Positions 20,381 to 28,099 of a DNA stretch of 45,372 nt are shown one piece after another. The notes beneath the pieces are model-generated. The model searched no databases, was not told the origin of the DNA, and saw nothing but the letters and a program-made list of their open reading frames with translations. The first letter of the stretch is position 1. Each line of letters begins with the position of its first letter. The stretch comes from Gammaproteobacteria bacterium (GTDB lineage Bacteria > Pseudomonadota > Gammaproteobacteria > DSM-16500): assembly GCA_031291255.1 (NCBI GenBank), contig JARLJN010000154.1, forward strand, positions 1 through 45,372, given 5' to 3'. Made by a program: the position numbers and the translations under genes.

Positions 20381-21412
20381 ATGCCAAGGAATAGCAAACC
20401 TAAAGCGACTAAAAAAACCAAAGCCTCAGTCGACTTGAAGGTTCAGGATGAATCAATTGATTTTGATGAAACAAAAGAGTTACATGCGGAAGAAATCGTA
20501 GAGCCTCAAATCATAAATGAAATCACTGATGACGTGATTGCTGATACCACTGATGATGTCGCTATTATTGCGAAAAAATCATCTGACCCCACACAAGCTT
20601 ATCTAGGAGAGATTGGTTATTCTCCATTACTCAGCGCAGAAGAAGAAGTTTATTATGCACGTCTAGTGCAGAAAGGTGATAAAGCTGCGCGTGTTAAAAT
20701 GATAGAAAGTAATTTACGCTTGGTCGTGAGAATTGCACGTCATTATTATAATCGCGGTTTAGAATTTCTTGACCTGATTGAGGAAGGAAACTTAGGTCTG
20801 TTACGAGCCGTAGAAAAATTTGATCCTGAGCGTGGTTTTCGTTTTTCCACTTATGCAACCTGGTGGATTAGGCAGACCATAGAACGGGCTATCATGAATC
20901 AAACTCGCACCATACGATTACCTATACATGTTCTGAGAGAGTTAAATACGTATTTATCTGCTGCCCGTGAATTAATGAAAACACAGGGTCAAGAGCCTAG
21001 TTATCAAGATATTGCAGACGTAGTGCATAAACCTGTCGCTGATATCCAGCAAATGATGGAATTGAATGAGCATATAGTTTCATTGGATTCTGTGATGGGA
21101 AATGAAGAAGGTGGTGGAAGAGCGTTAGTAGAAGCCATTCCAGATAAACACAGAGTGGATCCTGCCGATATTTTTCTTGATGAAACCATGTCACGATATT
21201 TAGAAGACTGCTTGCATACTCTCAATGACAAACAACATGAGGTGATATGCCGCCGATTTGGATTAGGTGGATATGACAAACAAACATTGGAAGAAGTTGG
21301 CAAGGCGATAGGGTTAACGCGAGAAAGAGTGCGTCAAATCCAGATGAGTGGTTTAAAAGCGCTGCGTGACACTATGAAAAAACAAGGCATTATGGATGAG
21401 GGCGGATATTGA
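20381..21412 (+). CDS. rpoS: Sigma factor RpoS
   Basis: A 343-aa sigma-70 family protein. Region 1.2 starts at [16 protein letters not shown], region 2 includes [40 protein letters not shown] and [17 protein letters not shown], region 3 includes [11 protein letters not shown], and region 4 ends [20 protein letters not shown]. Length, lack of the large RpoD insert and position after nlpD identify RpoS, the stationary-phase/general-stress sigma factor (developmental-cycle regulator in Legionella). The roughly 70-residue N-terminus is acidic and variable. AAGAGG lies 8 nt before the ATG. Confidence 0.96.
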   Translation: MPRNSKPKATKKTKASVDLKVQDESIDFDETKELHAEEIVEPQIINEITDDVIADTTDDVAIIAKKSSDPTQAYLGEIGYSPLLSAEEEVYYARLVQKGDKAARVKMIESNLRLVVRIARHYYNRGLEFLDLIEEGNLGLLRAVEKFDPERGFRFSTYATWWIRQTIERAIMNQTRTIRLPIHVLRELNTYLSAARELMKTQGQEPSYQDIADVVHKPVADIQQMMELNEHIVSLDSVMGNEEGGGRALVEAIPDKHRVDPADIFLDETMSRYLEDCLHTLNDKQHEVICRRFGLGGYDKQTLEEVGKAIGLTRERVRQIQMSGLKALRDTMKKQGIMDEGGY

Positions 21413-21420
21413 TTTCTCAG

Positions 21421-21454
21421 GGTGGATTAGTTCCCGTCAGGGCCGTAATCCACC
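21421..21454. repeat. Hairpin repeat family D, copy 1 (possible rpoS terminator)
   Basis: GGTGGATTA ... TAATCCACC, a 9-bp perfect stem with a 16-nt GC-rich loop, 8 nt after the rpoS stop. A related hairpin with similar ends is at 41396-41428. Confidence 0.65.
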
Positions 21455-21480
21455 AGTCAAAAAATCCAAGCATGCTGCTG

Positions 21481-21828
21481 TTATTTTTGTTCGCTGAATT
21501 CTTCAAATGCTCTTAGTGCATCTGCTGCATACATTAATGATGGTCCGCCACCCATATAAATAGCCATGCTTAACATTTCTAGCAATTCTTGTCTTGTAGT
21601 GCCTAACTTCACTAATGTGTGCGCATGAAACCCTATGCAGCCATCACATCGAGTTGAAACACCTATTGCTAATGCAATGAGTTCTTTTGTTTTTTTATCG
21701 AGTATACCTTCTTTGGTAGCATTTTGTGATAATGCGCTGAATGCATTCATTACATCAGGAATTTCTTTTCGCATTTTTGCTAAGGAAGATGAAATACCAG
21801 CAGTGATTTCTTTATATAGTTTAGTCAT
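21481..21828 (-). CDS. AhpD-like carboxymuconolactone decarboxylase family protein
   Basis: A 115-aa all-helical protein with the AhpD-type redox site Cys61-Asp-Gly-Cys64 and His68 (STRCDGCIGFHAHTLVKLG). Such proteins reduce peroxides or act as alkylhydroperoxidase partners; members without the decarboxylase active site are common. It is single-domain family length. It lies next to a cupredoxin and an FAD oxidoreductase on the same strand, so a small redox neighbourhood is plausible but unproven. Confidence 0.88.
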   Translation of the reverse strand: MTKLYKEITAGISSSLAKMRKEIPDVMNAFSALSQNATKEGILDKKTKELIALAIGVSTRCDGCIGFHAHTLVKLGTTRQELLEMLSMAIYMGGGPSLMYAADALRAFEEFSEQK

Positions 21829-21920
21829 TATTTTTCCTATTGATGCTTGTAAATTTAGAATCGAATTTAAAAGTTTTTCTCATTTTAAAGTGACCTGGAT
21901 GCTAAAAAATTTATATTTTT

Positions 21921-22262
21921 TTATTTGACAGTTATTTTTCCTTTCATTCCAAACATCAAAAATGAATGCATAGTGCATGAATAATCATAAGTACCTGGTT
22001 TAGTAAATGTATAACTTACGCTAGCTCCTGGATGTATGTGCCCCGAATTAAAATCACCATTATCGCTAGTGACTGTATGGTCTTTTTTACCTTTGTTGAT
22101 CCAGATTATTTTTTCTCCGGTATGAATAGTAATATTTTTTGGCTCAAAATAACTGTCATACATATTAATCACGACGGATTTATGTGTGTTTGCTGCAAGT
22201 GAAATAGTGCATTGAAATAATAGAGTGAATAGCAGAATTGAAATAGTCAGTATGTTACGCAT
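21921..22262 (-). CDS. Secreted cupredoxin (blue copper protein)
   Basis: A 113-aa protein: signal peptide to about residue 24 (CTISLAA), then a plastocyanin/amicyanin-like domain. Copper ligands fit His62 (KKDHTV), Cys96 and His99 (YSCTMH), with Met106 before KGKITV as probable axial ligand. The loop between His99 and Met106 is about four residues longer than in classic amicyanin-type sequences. It is a periplasmic electron carrier or copper-holding protein; the partner is unknown. It lies about 3 kb from the bufferin-type cluster. Confidence 0.85.
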   Translation of the reverse strand: MRNILTISILLFTLLFQCTISLAANTHKSVVINMYDSYFEPKNITIHTGEKIIWINKGKKDHTVTSDNGDFNSGHIHPGASVSYTFTKPGTYDYSCTMHSFLMFGMKGKITVK

Positions 22263-22322
22263 AAGTATATTCCTAATGTTAATCAGAAGTTTTATTATAC
22301 TTCATTAAGTTTAGCATATCGT

Positions 22323-23495
22323 TTAGTGATTACCCTTATCCTGCTTTTTATAATTTTTTTTCCAAGCGTCTAAAATATTTTTATCATTTACACTAGTCCA
22401 AAATTTTCCATATCCCACAGCAGATTCAACTTCTCCAGAAATAGCTTTTAATTCTTGAGGAAATGCAATGCCTATGCCATACAACATGGGAATGTCAAAT
22501 TCCAATGTTAATTTGTTATAAGTCATATCTGTAATAGGATTATTATTAATAGAGAGAGAGTCTGTTATTTCATATCCTATTGCTGCGACCGCGTGACTGC
22601 ATACATGTAGATTATTTTCTAATAAATGAAAAACGTCTTCTGTATTTTTCCCCATATGGTATTTGATTTTATGCTGATAAATACTTTTATTTTCTTGAAG
22701 ATCAGAAATTAACTTTTTTGTAAATTTTGCCACTTCACCTTTTAACCCAGTATTATCATACATAGTATATGGAATACCTTCAGGTGATATACAAGGCGCT
22801 GCGTATTTATAATCTTTATTCATGAATTGATGAACTGTCACACCTGCTTGTAACAAATGCATAGCGGCAAGTGCTGCCGAGTGTGATGAACCTATTACGG
22901 CTATGGTATGTGCGTTTTGTTGTTCTGCTAAAAATTTTTTAAGTTCTGATTCAATAAATGTAATGTTGGGATCGATTAATTTTATTGATTTGTGCTGTTT
23001 AGCTAAAGTGATACTTCTAGGATGAGACCCAGTTGCAATGATGACTCGTTTGGAACTGATGTGATGAAAAGTATTGTTAGATAATTTTATTTCAATTTTA
23101 AATTCTGAAGCAACAGTTTGAATCTGAGTGACATAACCTTCGATTGAAATAATTCGTTTACGTAATTCATGTGTAATGTACTGCATAGGTTCAGCAGCAA
23201 TTTTCAAAGAGCATATTACATCAGGTGCTAAGTTATCAATTTCAAATAAAGGTGGATGTACGACAAGAATTTTATAAATCGCTTTATTGACGCGTTGATA
23301 ACTTGCCACGCTGGTGTTTCCAGGAACGCTGCTGCCCACACTGAGCTTAGATCCGAAATCGCCAACTTTAAATTCAGGATCTATCCACGTGATTTCATTT
23401 GCGTGGATGCCTATTTCTAATAATTTTGCGAGAGCACATAATGCCGCTGGGCCGGCACCAATCACCACAAAAGAAGCTTTAGTATGGTTGTTCAT
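22323..23495 (-). CDS. FAD/NAD(P)-binding oxidoreductase
   Basis: A 390-aa flavoprotein with an N-terminal dinucleotide fold (FVVIGAGPAALCALAKLLEIG, residues 9-29), a second nucleotide-binding GSSHSAALAAMHLLQAG near 203-219, and an ATGSHPRS motif near 165-172 typical of two-dinucleotide-binding-domain proteins. This resembles lysine/ornithine N-monooxygenase-like and pyridine-nucleotide-disulfide families but lacks a CxxC redox pair. The substrate cannot be assigned. It is on the same strand as the cupredoxin, 60 nt away. Confidence 0.75.
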   Translation of the reverse strand: MNNHTKASFVVIGAGPAALCALAKLLEIGIHANEITWIDPEFKVGDFGSKLSVGSSVPGNTSVASYQRVNKAIYKILVVHPPLFEIDNLAPDVICSLKIAAEPMQYITHELRKRIISIEGYVTQIQTVASEFKIEIKLSNNTFHHISSKRVIIATGSHPRSITLAKQHKSIKLIDPNITFIESELKKFLAEQQNAHTIAVIGSSHSAALAAMHLLQAGVTVHQFMNKDYKYAAPCISPEGIPYTMYDNTGLKGEVAKFTKKLISDLQENKSIYQHKIKYHMGKNTEDVFHLLENNLHVCSHAVAAIGYEITDSLSINNNPITDMTYNKLTLEFDIPMLYGIGIAFPQELKAISGEVESAVGYGKFWTSVNDKNILDAWKKNYKKQDKGNH

Positions 23496-23523
23496 CTAGG
23501 CGTCCTGGATTCAAGCGTGAAGA

Positions 23524-23793
23524 TCAATCATCATTCTCTTCATTGAGTTCTTCTTCTAGAAATTCCAGTGCCATGGTTTCTATGTTTTTAGTAGACTGGG
23601 CACACATTTCTTTGACGTGCTTAGGTTCCAAGCAGCTGCTTGCAATAATGCGTGCGAGAATTTGCTCAAGTAAATCGAGTATATGATCTGTTTTTTCTGT
23701 TTCATCTGCTGGATTTTCAGGCAGATCTAGTAAAATATCTCGTATAGTTTCAAACGCTTCTGATTTCTTAATTTCAATTTCTTGCGCGTACAT
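23524..23793 (-). CDS. Small acidic orphan protein, 89 aa
   Basis: Helical and strongly acidic (ends EEELNEENDD), no membrane segment. GGAGA lies 8 nt before the ATG, which supports it being real. Two Cys (about 57 and 67) are separated by about ten residues. It is on the same strand as the FAD oxidoreductase, 28 nt upstream of it, so possibly co-transcribed. No family recognised. Confidence 0.6.
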   Translation of the reverse strand: MYAQEIEIKKSEAFETIRDILLDLPENPADETEKTDHILDLLEQILARIIASSCLEPKHVKEMCAQSTKNIETMALEFLEEELNEENDD

Positions 23794-23879
23794 ATAAAAT
23801 TCTCCAGATAATAGGGGTAAATTTGACAGATGATTTTATCAAAAATTGTCAGTGATTGTTATGGGTAAATCGGTGGATT

Positions 23880-24608
23880 TTAATTGCGCTTAGCTGAGAT
23901 ATCAAAATAAAAGTTGTCACCCACATGCTGTTGACTAAAGTGAATGAGTATATGAGGGGCGCTCACTGCATTGCCATCATTCACAAAGGATACATTTTCA
24001 GCATTAATTTCCCCAGTAATGCGCGGCGCTATTGGATAAGGCCGGGTCCAAAAATTTCCTGATAATTGGTCAAATTGCACTTTACGTTCTATGTTGAGAG
24101 TGCTGGCATTCAGTTGGTCGCACTGAAATGAAGTATAATAACTTCCGCCAAAATTAATAATATTTTCTCCGAAAACAAAATAAGTGTTTTGTGGGTTGTA
24201 AATGTGAAATATTTTTTTAATTTCGTCTGACAAAACAATTTCATAATCTATTGCGGCTAACCCCATCACAAACAGATAAGATTGGTCTGGTCTATAAACA
24301 ATAGGGCCATGCTTGATGTGTTGATTGATAGTATATTTACGAGGTATAGCTGCAGGGTTAATTCCTAGCAGTGTCAGTAATTGAATTTTTTGGGGATGAA
24401 TGATTTCTGCGTTTAGAACGGCTTCGGATGAAAACCAGCCCCTTTTGTAACTTAAAATATTGACTTTAATGTTACTTGTAAGATTATAGTTCTGGAGGTA
24501 TTCATAGTACCTCCTTTCAAAATACGCTCCTGTTGACCATGATGATATTGTGAAGCATCCAACTAAAACAACAATTAAAAATAACATTAATGCTAAAGTT
24601 TCGCGCAT
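23880..24608 (-). CDS. Short DUF945/YdgA-like membrane-anchored protein
   Basis: A 242-aa protein with one N-terminal membrane helix (about 5-25) and the DUF945 (YdgA) pattern LSYKRGWFSSEAVLNAE at about residues 52-68, followed by KHGPIVY. E. coli YdgA is about 500 aa; this one is about half, ending after the first beta-rich section, so it is a short family member or truncation. The function of the family is poorly known (periplasmic, envelope-associated). Confidence 0.7.
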   Translation of the reverse strand: MRETLALMLFLIVVLVGCFTISSWSTGAYFERRYYEYLQNYNLTSNIKVNILSYKRGWFSSEAVLNAEIIHPQKIQLLTLLGINPAAIPRKYTINQHIKHGPIVYRPDQSYLFVMGLAAIDYEIVLSDEIKKIFHIYNPQNTYFVFGENIINFGGSYYTSFQCDQLNASTLNIERKVQFDQLSGNFWTRPYPIAPRITGEINAENVSFVNDGNAVSAPHILIHFSQQHVGDNFYFDISAKRN

Positions 24609-24778
24609 GGTCTATTCCTTAGTCCATGTATCGTCATAGGTATTCTTTCTATTTTATAATTAAACATAATTAAACAGTTAATAATTTATATAGTTACCAA
24701 TAGAAATGGTTTAATAAGTGCACAATACATGTTAAATTGCATGACAATCGGAATAATTTTTTTGAGTAAGGGTGCGTT

Positions 24779-25390
24779 ATGATAGGGGTAATTGATAGAT
24801 TCATAGAAAATAAAATGAAAAAAATCTTTCATGATCGCGGTCCTAGGATGATTAATAAGACGCTTTTGGCTTTTCAAAAAAGTCATCCAGGCTTAAGCAC
24901 TGAAGAATTGAAAGTTAAGTTATTAACTGAAGCTGCTCGTATTTTTCCCGTAGTAGATAGCAGTATTTTAAACGCACTTATCACGCGGGCGAAATATACT
25001 TTTTGGATTACTGCAGTAACGAGTACTCTTTTTACAGTACTTTCAGGTGGATTTTCGTCAGGAGTCGTCATCCGTATACTCGCTCCTGCACTGACTTCTT
25101 TTGTCGCATGGGGTATTTCGTTGGGCACTATACCGGTGAGTTATATAAACCGAATCAAAGGTGCATTGAATTCTGCTGTTGTGATGCATTTAAGCTCGCT
25201 TAATGCAAATCCTTCGGTGCACATTCACCAATTATTAAATATTACTCCGGGTGAGAGTCATGATTTGAATCATGAAGAAAAATTGGATGTGGTTATACCG
25301 GTAAATCAGCCTGCTGAAGAACAAAAATTATCAGAGTTAAGTCATGAGATGGATGACAAAATGGTTAATGTGAGATCGCCTGGTAGATGA
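24779..25390 (+). CDS. Orphan membrane protein, 203 aa
   Basis: AAGGG lies 8 nt upstream of the ATG. About residues 77-125 contain one or two hydrophobic segments (WITAVTSTLFTVLSGGFSSG and ILAPALTSFVAWGISLGTIP). The N-terminal 60 residues are basic and helical; the C-terminal 70 are polar and acidic. No family recognised. The 3' end abuts a REP and converges with bufA. Confidence 0.6.
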   Translation: MIGVIDRFIENKMKKIFHDRGPRMINKTLLAFQKSHPGLSTEELKVKLLTEAARIFPVVDSSILNALITRAKYTFWITAVTSTLFTVLSGGFSSGVVIRILAPALTSFVAWGISLGTIPVSYINRIKGALNSAVVMHLSSLNANPSVHIHQLLNITPGESHDLNHEEKLDVVIPVNQPAEEQKLSELSHEMDDKMVNVRSPGR

Positions 25391-25395
25391 CCAAT

Positions 25396-25429
25396 CCCCG
25401 GCTTTTCGCAATGCTCAATCCGGGCTACA
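25396..25429. repeat. REP family A, copy 2
   Basis: CCCCGGCTTTTCGCAATGCTC-AATCCGGG then CTACA, lying in the 44-nt gap between the convergent orphan gene and bufA; it may double as their transcription end. Confidence 0.8.
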
Positions 25430-25434
25430 TCTAT

Positions 25435-25710
25435 CTACTCCGTCAATGAACCACCGGCTTTTTTGCAGGCTTTTTTAGTCATCATGGTCACGCTGGTGGC
25501 TTTGCTGCCGTCAGCCGCACTTTTGCAAGCATTTTTGCCCGCACAGCCGTTCATGTCGCTGCTACAGCCGTTTTTACCTTTACATCCGTTTACACCATAG
25601 CAAGGAAATTTCTTCGCTCCTTGAGCGGCTGTGGAGGTAATAGGGGTGATCATAAATGCTGCAGCAGCTGCGGTTGCCAACGTCATGCCTATCATTTTTT
25701 TCGTGTTCAT
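25435..25710 (-). CDS. bufA: Bufferin-type precursor (BufA2-like, Cys-rich exported peptide)
   Basis: A 91-aa precursor: signal peptide (about 1-29, TSTAAQ) then a Cys-rich core with Cys at 37, 43, 49, 56, 62 and 82 in repeated blocks (CYGVNGCKGKNGC, DMNGCAGKNACK) and a C-terminal KKACKKAGG. This is the pattern of bufferins: exported RiPPs whose Cys are modified by a DUF692 enzyme (BufB) with a DUF2063 partner (BufC) and which sequester copper or other metals. The modifying genes are next to it but divergent, whereas bufA usually precedes bufBC in one operon. Confidence 0.85.
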   Translation of the reverse strand: MNTKKMIGMTLATAAAAAFMITPITSTAAQGAKKFPCYGVNGCKGKNGCSSDMNGCAGKNACKSAADGSKATSVTMMTKKACKKAGGSLTE

Positions 25711-25804
25711 TGCTAAAGTCCTTAGTTAAGATTTTGTTGAACAAATCTATTATTAATTAAAGTATACTCAACTATCAAGTATCAGTATTAGAATAAGGCA
25801 GATT
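25711..25804. promoter_or_regulatory. Divergent bufA / bufBC regulatory region
   Basis: A 94-nt AT-rich gap between two divergent starts. On the minus strand TTGATA-17 nt-TAATAA is a plausible sigma-70 promoter for bufA; on the plus strand TTGAAC followed by AAGTATACT is a weaker candidate for bufB. A shared promoter region would let one regulator set precursor and enzyme together. Inferred from sequence only. Confidence 0.4.
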
Positions 25805-26638
25805 ATGGTAGATACACTGGGTTTTGGTTTAGGGTTAAGAGCAGAGCATTATAACGCTATTTTAGAAGAATGCCCGCCATTGGATTGGCTTGAAATCATT
25901 ACCGAAAATTATTTAGTGCCAGGTGGCAAGCCCCTTTATTATCTGGATAAAATTCGAGACCGCTATCCTCTGGTGATGCACGGTGTTTCTCTGTCGCTGG
26001 GCAGCACAGATGCTTTAGATTGGGATCATCTTAAGCAAGTTAAAGCATTGGCAAGTCGTATAGAACCCGCATGGATTTCAGATCATTTATGTTGGACAGG
26101 TGTTAACGGAATTAATCTACATGATTTATTACCGCTGCCCTATACGCATGAAGCTATAAATCATGTGGTTGCACAGATAAATCAAGTGCAAGAATTTTTA
26201 GGTCGTCAGATTTTAATAGAAAATGTTTCAAGTTATGTTGCTTATAAACAATCGGAAATGACTGAATGGGAATTTCTTTCAGAGATAGCAAAACGTGCGG
26301 ATTGTTTAATTTTATTGGATGTAAATAATATTTATGTGAGTTCCTATAATCATAAGTTAAATCCGTATCAATACTTAGATGGCATTGATAGAAACCGAGT
26401 TCAACAAATTCATCTAGCAGGGCATTCTAATCAAGGCGATTATATTATTGATACACATGATAGCCCTGTTATACAACCCGTGTGGGATTTGTATGCAGAA
26501 GCAATAAAACGATTTGGTGCGGTATCTACTATGATAGAACGCGATGCGAATATACCCGATTTAAATGAATTGATTAATGAATTGAATCATGCACGCAGTA
26601 TTTCAGATAAAATGTTGAAGGAGAAATCCGTTGCTTGA
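25805..26638 (+). CDS. bufB: DUF692 multinuclear iron oxidase (BufB-like)
   Basis: A 277-aa TIM-barrel enzyme. Family residues for the iron sites are visible: His59 (VMHGVSLSLG), His94 (ISDHLCW), Glu139-Asn140 (ILIENVSSY), Asp172 and Asn174 (LLDVNNIYVSSYNH), His203 and His207 (IHLAGHS), His218 (DTHDSP) and Glu245 (MIERDANIP). DUF692/MNIO enzymes oxidise Cys in RiPP precursors to thiooxazole-type groups. Its natural substrate here is the divergent Cys-rich peptide. It overlaps the next gene by 8 nt. Confidence 0.93.
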   Translation: MVDTLGFGLGLRAEHYNAILEECPPLDWLEIITENYLVPGGKPLYYLDKIRDRYPLVMHGVSLSLGSTDALDWDHLKQVKALASRIEPAWISDHLCWTGVNGINLHDLLPLPYTHEAINHVVAQINQVQEFLGRQILIENVSSYVAYKQSEMTEWEFLSEIAKRADCLILLDVNNIYVSSYNHKLNPYQYLDGIDRNRVQQIHLAGHSNQGDYIIDTHDSPVIQPVWDLYAEAIKRFGAVSTMIERDANIPDLNELINELNHARSISDKMLKEKSVA

Positions 26639-27377
26639 TTTAAGACAGTTACAAATTAATTTTCAAGATTTTTTATTAGAAAAAAAATCAGTTATAGAAA
26701 ATGAAATAGTCGAAAATAGATTATCTATTTATCATCAAGCGTATTATTTGCGCTTGCAAGAAGCACTGCAGCAAGATTTTAAAGTGCTTACTCAAATGTT
26801 AGGTCGTGACGAATTTAATCAGTTTACACGAAATTTTATTGTTAAATATCCTTCTCATTTTCGTTCTATACGTTGGTACGGGAAAAAATTATCAGAATTT
26901 ATGGGTGAAAATTCATTGCCAGAGTATTTAATTGAGATGGCTGAGTTTGAATGGTTGTTAACAGAAAGTTTTGATGCAGCAGATAGTGTGACCATGACTA
27001 TTGAAGATATAGCATTAATTCCAGCGCAGCGTTGGAGTGAGCTTACATTCGCAGTGCATCCATCATTACGTAGAATGGCATGTCATTGGAATACTATTCC
27101 TGTGTGGTTGTCTTACCAGGAAGAAGATTTTTCATTAGAGTCTCAAAGAAATATCAGCACTTGTATTGTTTGGCGTTCTCAATATGAAGTGCAATTCTGT
27201 GCTTTGACAGTAGATGAAAGTTATATGTTAGAGATGATGATAAACGGAAATAATTTCGGTGAAATTTGCGCAGCACTTTGTAAGTATATAGATGTGAATG
27301 AAGTGGCAACACATGCTGCTGCTAACCTTAAAAAATTTATTAGTTTTGATTTGCTTATTAGAGTTGATATTAAATAA
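26631..27377 (+). CDS. bufC: DUF2063 protein (BufC-like partner)
   Basis: A 248-aa protein. The N-terminal DUF2063 domain shows LRQLQINFQDFLL, NRLSIYHQAYYLRLQEAL and FNQFTRNFIVKYPSHFRSIRW-type motifs; the rest is a helical/WHTH-like tail. It partners DUF692 enzymes and probably presents the precursor peptide. Start overlaps bufB by 8 nt, so the two are coupled. It ends just before a cluster of REP elements. Confidence 0.9.
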   Translation: MLDLRQLQINFQDFLLEKKSVIENEIVENRLSIYHQAYYLRLQEALQQDFKVLTQMLGRDEFNQFTRNFIVKYPSHFRSIRWYGKKLSEFMGENSLPEYLIEMAEFEWLLTESFDAADSVTMTIEDIALIPAQRWSELTFAVHPSLRRMACHWNTIPVWLSYQEEDFSLESQRNISTCIVWRSQYEVQFCALTVDESYMLEMMINGNNFGEICAALCKYIDVNEVATHAAANLKKFISFDLLIRVDIK

Positions 27378-27381
27378 GGTT

Positions 27382-27414
27382 CCCGGATTTTCGCTGCATT
27401 CAATCCGGGCTACA
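27382..27414. repeat. REP family A, copy 3
   Basis: CCCGGATTTTCGCTGCATTC-AATCCGGG then CTACA, directly after bufC. Opposite orientation to copies 4 and 5. Confidence 0.85.
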
Positions 27415-27430
27415 ATTTTTTTATGATTAT

Positions 27431-27464
27431 GTAGACCGGATTGAATGCAGCGAAAATCCAGGGA
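27431..27464. repeat. REP family A, copy 4 (inverted)
   Basis: GTAGACCGGATTGAATGCAG-CGAAAATCCAGGG: inverted relative to copy 3, giving a head-to-head BIME pair. Confidence 0.85.
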
Positions 27465-27502
27465 TCATATTGTGCATTAAATAGGGCGAAACTTTATTGT
27501 TG

Positions 27503-27536
27503 TGTAGCCCGGATTGAGTGCAGCGAAAATCCGGGA
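27503..27536. repeat. REP family A, copy 5 (inverted)
   Basis: TGTAGCCCGGATTGAGTGCA-GCGAAAATCCGGG; same orientation as copy 4, 22 nt from the dead RAYT gene. Confidence 0.85.
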
Positions 27537-27557
27537 AGGTATTCAAAGAAATCTGAT

Positions 27558-28085
27558 TTATTCGCCATAATTGTGATTATCAGTACTACCATTCCAACCC
27601 CAATCCGGCGTTAATAATTTGTTTTTTACATACCGGTGAAAAGATGAGTAAGGCCACTCACTTGCGCGATTAACCAGACCATGTTTCACAGGATTGAAAT
27701 GAATATAATTTATGTGATTTTCATAATCATGGTTATTACGAATGGTATGTTCCCAGAATCTGGGTTGCCAAAGGTTGTGTTCACCTCTTGAATTTTTTTG
27801 AATTTTGACACCGTTAAATTTGAGCAGTTGCGTGAACTCACTTTTAATTTTTCGCCAGCGCATAGAATAATTATTATCAGTTTCGGGTAGTTGTCATATT
27901 GCAAGTATATGATCTGGTAATATGACTATGGCTTTGATGGCATAAAAATTTTTTTGCTGAACATTGCGCATGGCTAATCGTAATAAGTCAATGTGTTGCG
28001 TTAATAAAGAAGATTGACGATTACGTAAAGTGACAGTGAAAAAATAGCAGCCGCCTTTTTGATAATTTCTTCGATAGTAAACCAT
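27558..28085 (-). pseudogene. REP-associated tyrosine transposase (RAYT), inactivated
   Basis: A 175-codon gene encoding a Y1/IS200-like REP-associated transposase, start ATG 28085 with AAAGGA upstream. The motif region reads ILPDHILAI, then an in-frame TGA (27894-27896), then QLPETDNNYSMRWRKIKSEF and, later, NPVKHGLVNRASEWPYSSFH. RAYT relatives have a PDHxHxxW pattern, so two lesions are visible: Trp to TGA, and the second catalytic His of the HxH pair read as Leu (CTT). The tyrosine-containing HINYIHFNP region remains. It is flanked by REP copies 3-6, the classical REP/RAYT arrangement. Confidence 0.85.
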
Positions 28086-28099
28086 TTATGTTTTTCCTT

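Noticed and set aside
27382..27536. Possible small CRISPR array (three similar repeats)
   Set aside because: Repeats are in mixed orientation, palindromic and irregularly spaced, and the same sequence is dispersed elsewhere; they are REPs.
27894..27896. TGA read as Trp (recoding) in the transposase
   Set aside because: TGA is used as a stop for other genes here (for example eno) and Trp is TGG; the second catalytic His is lost too, so decay is simpler.
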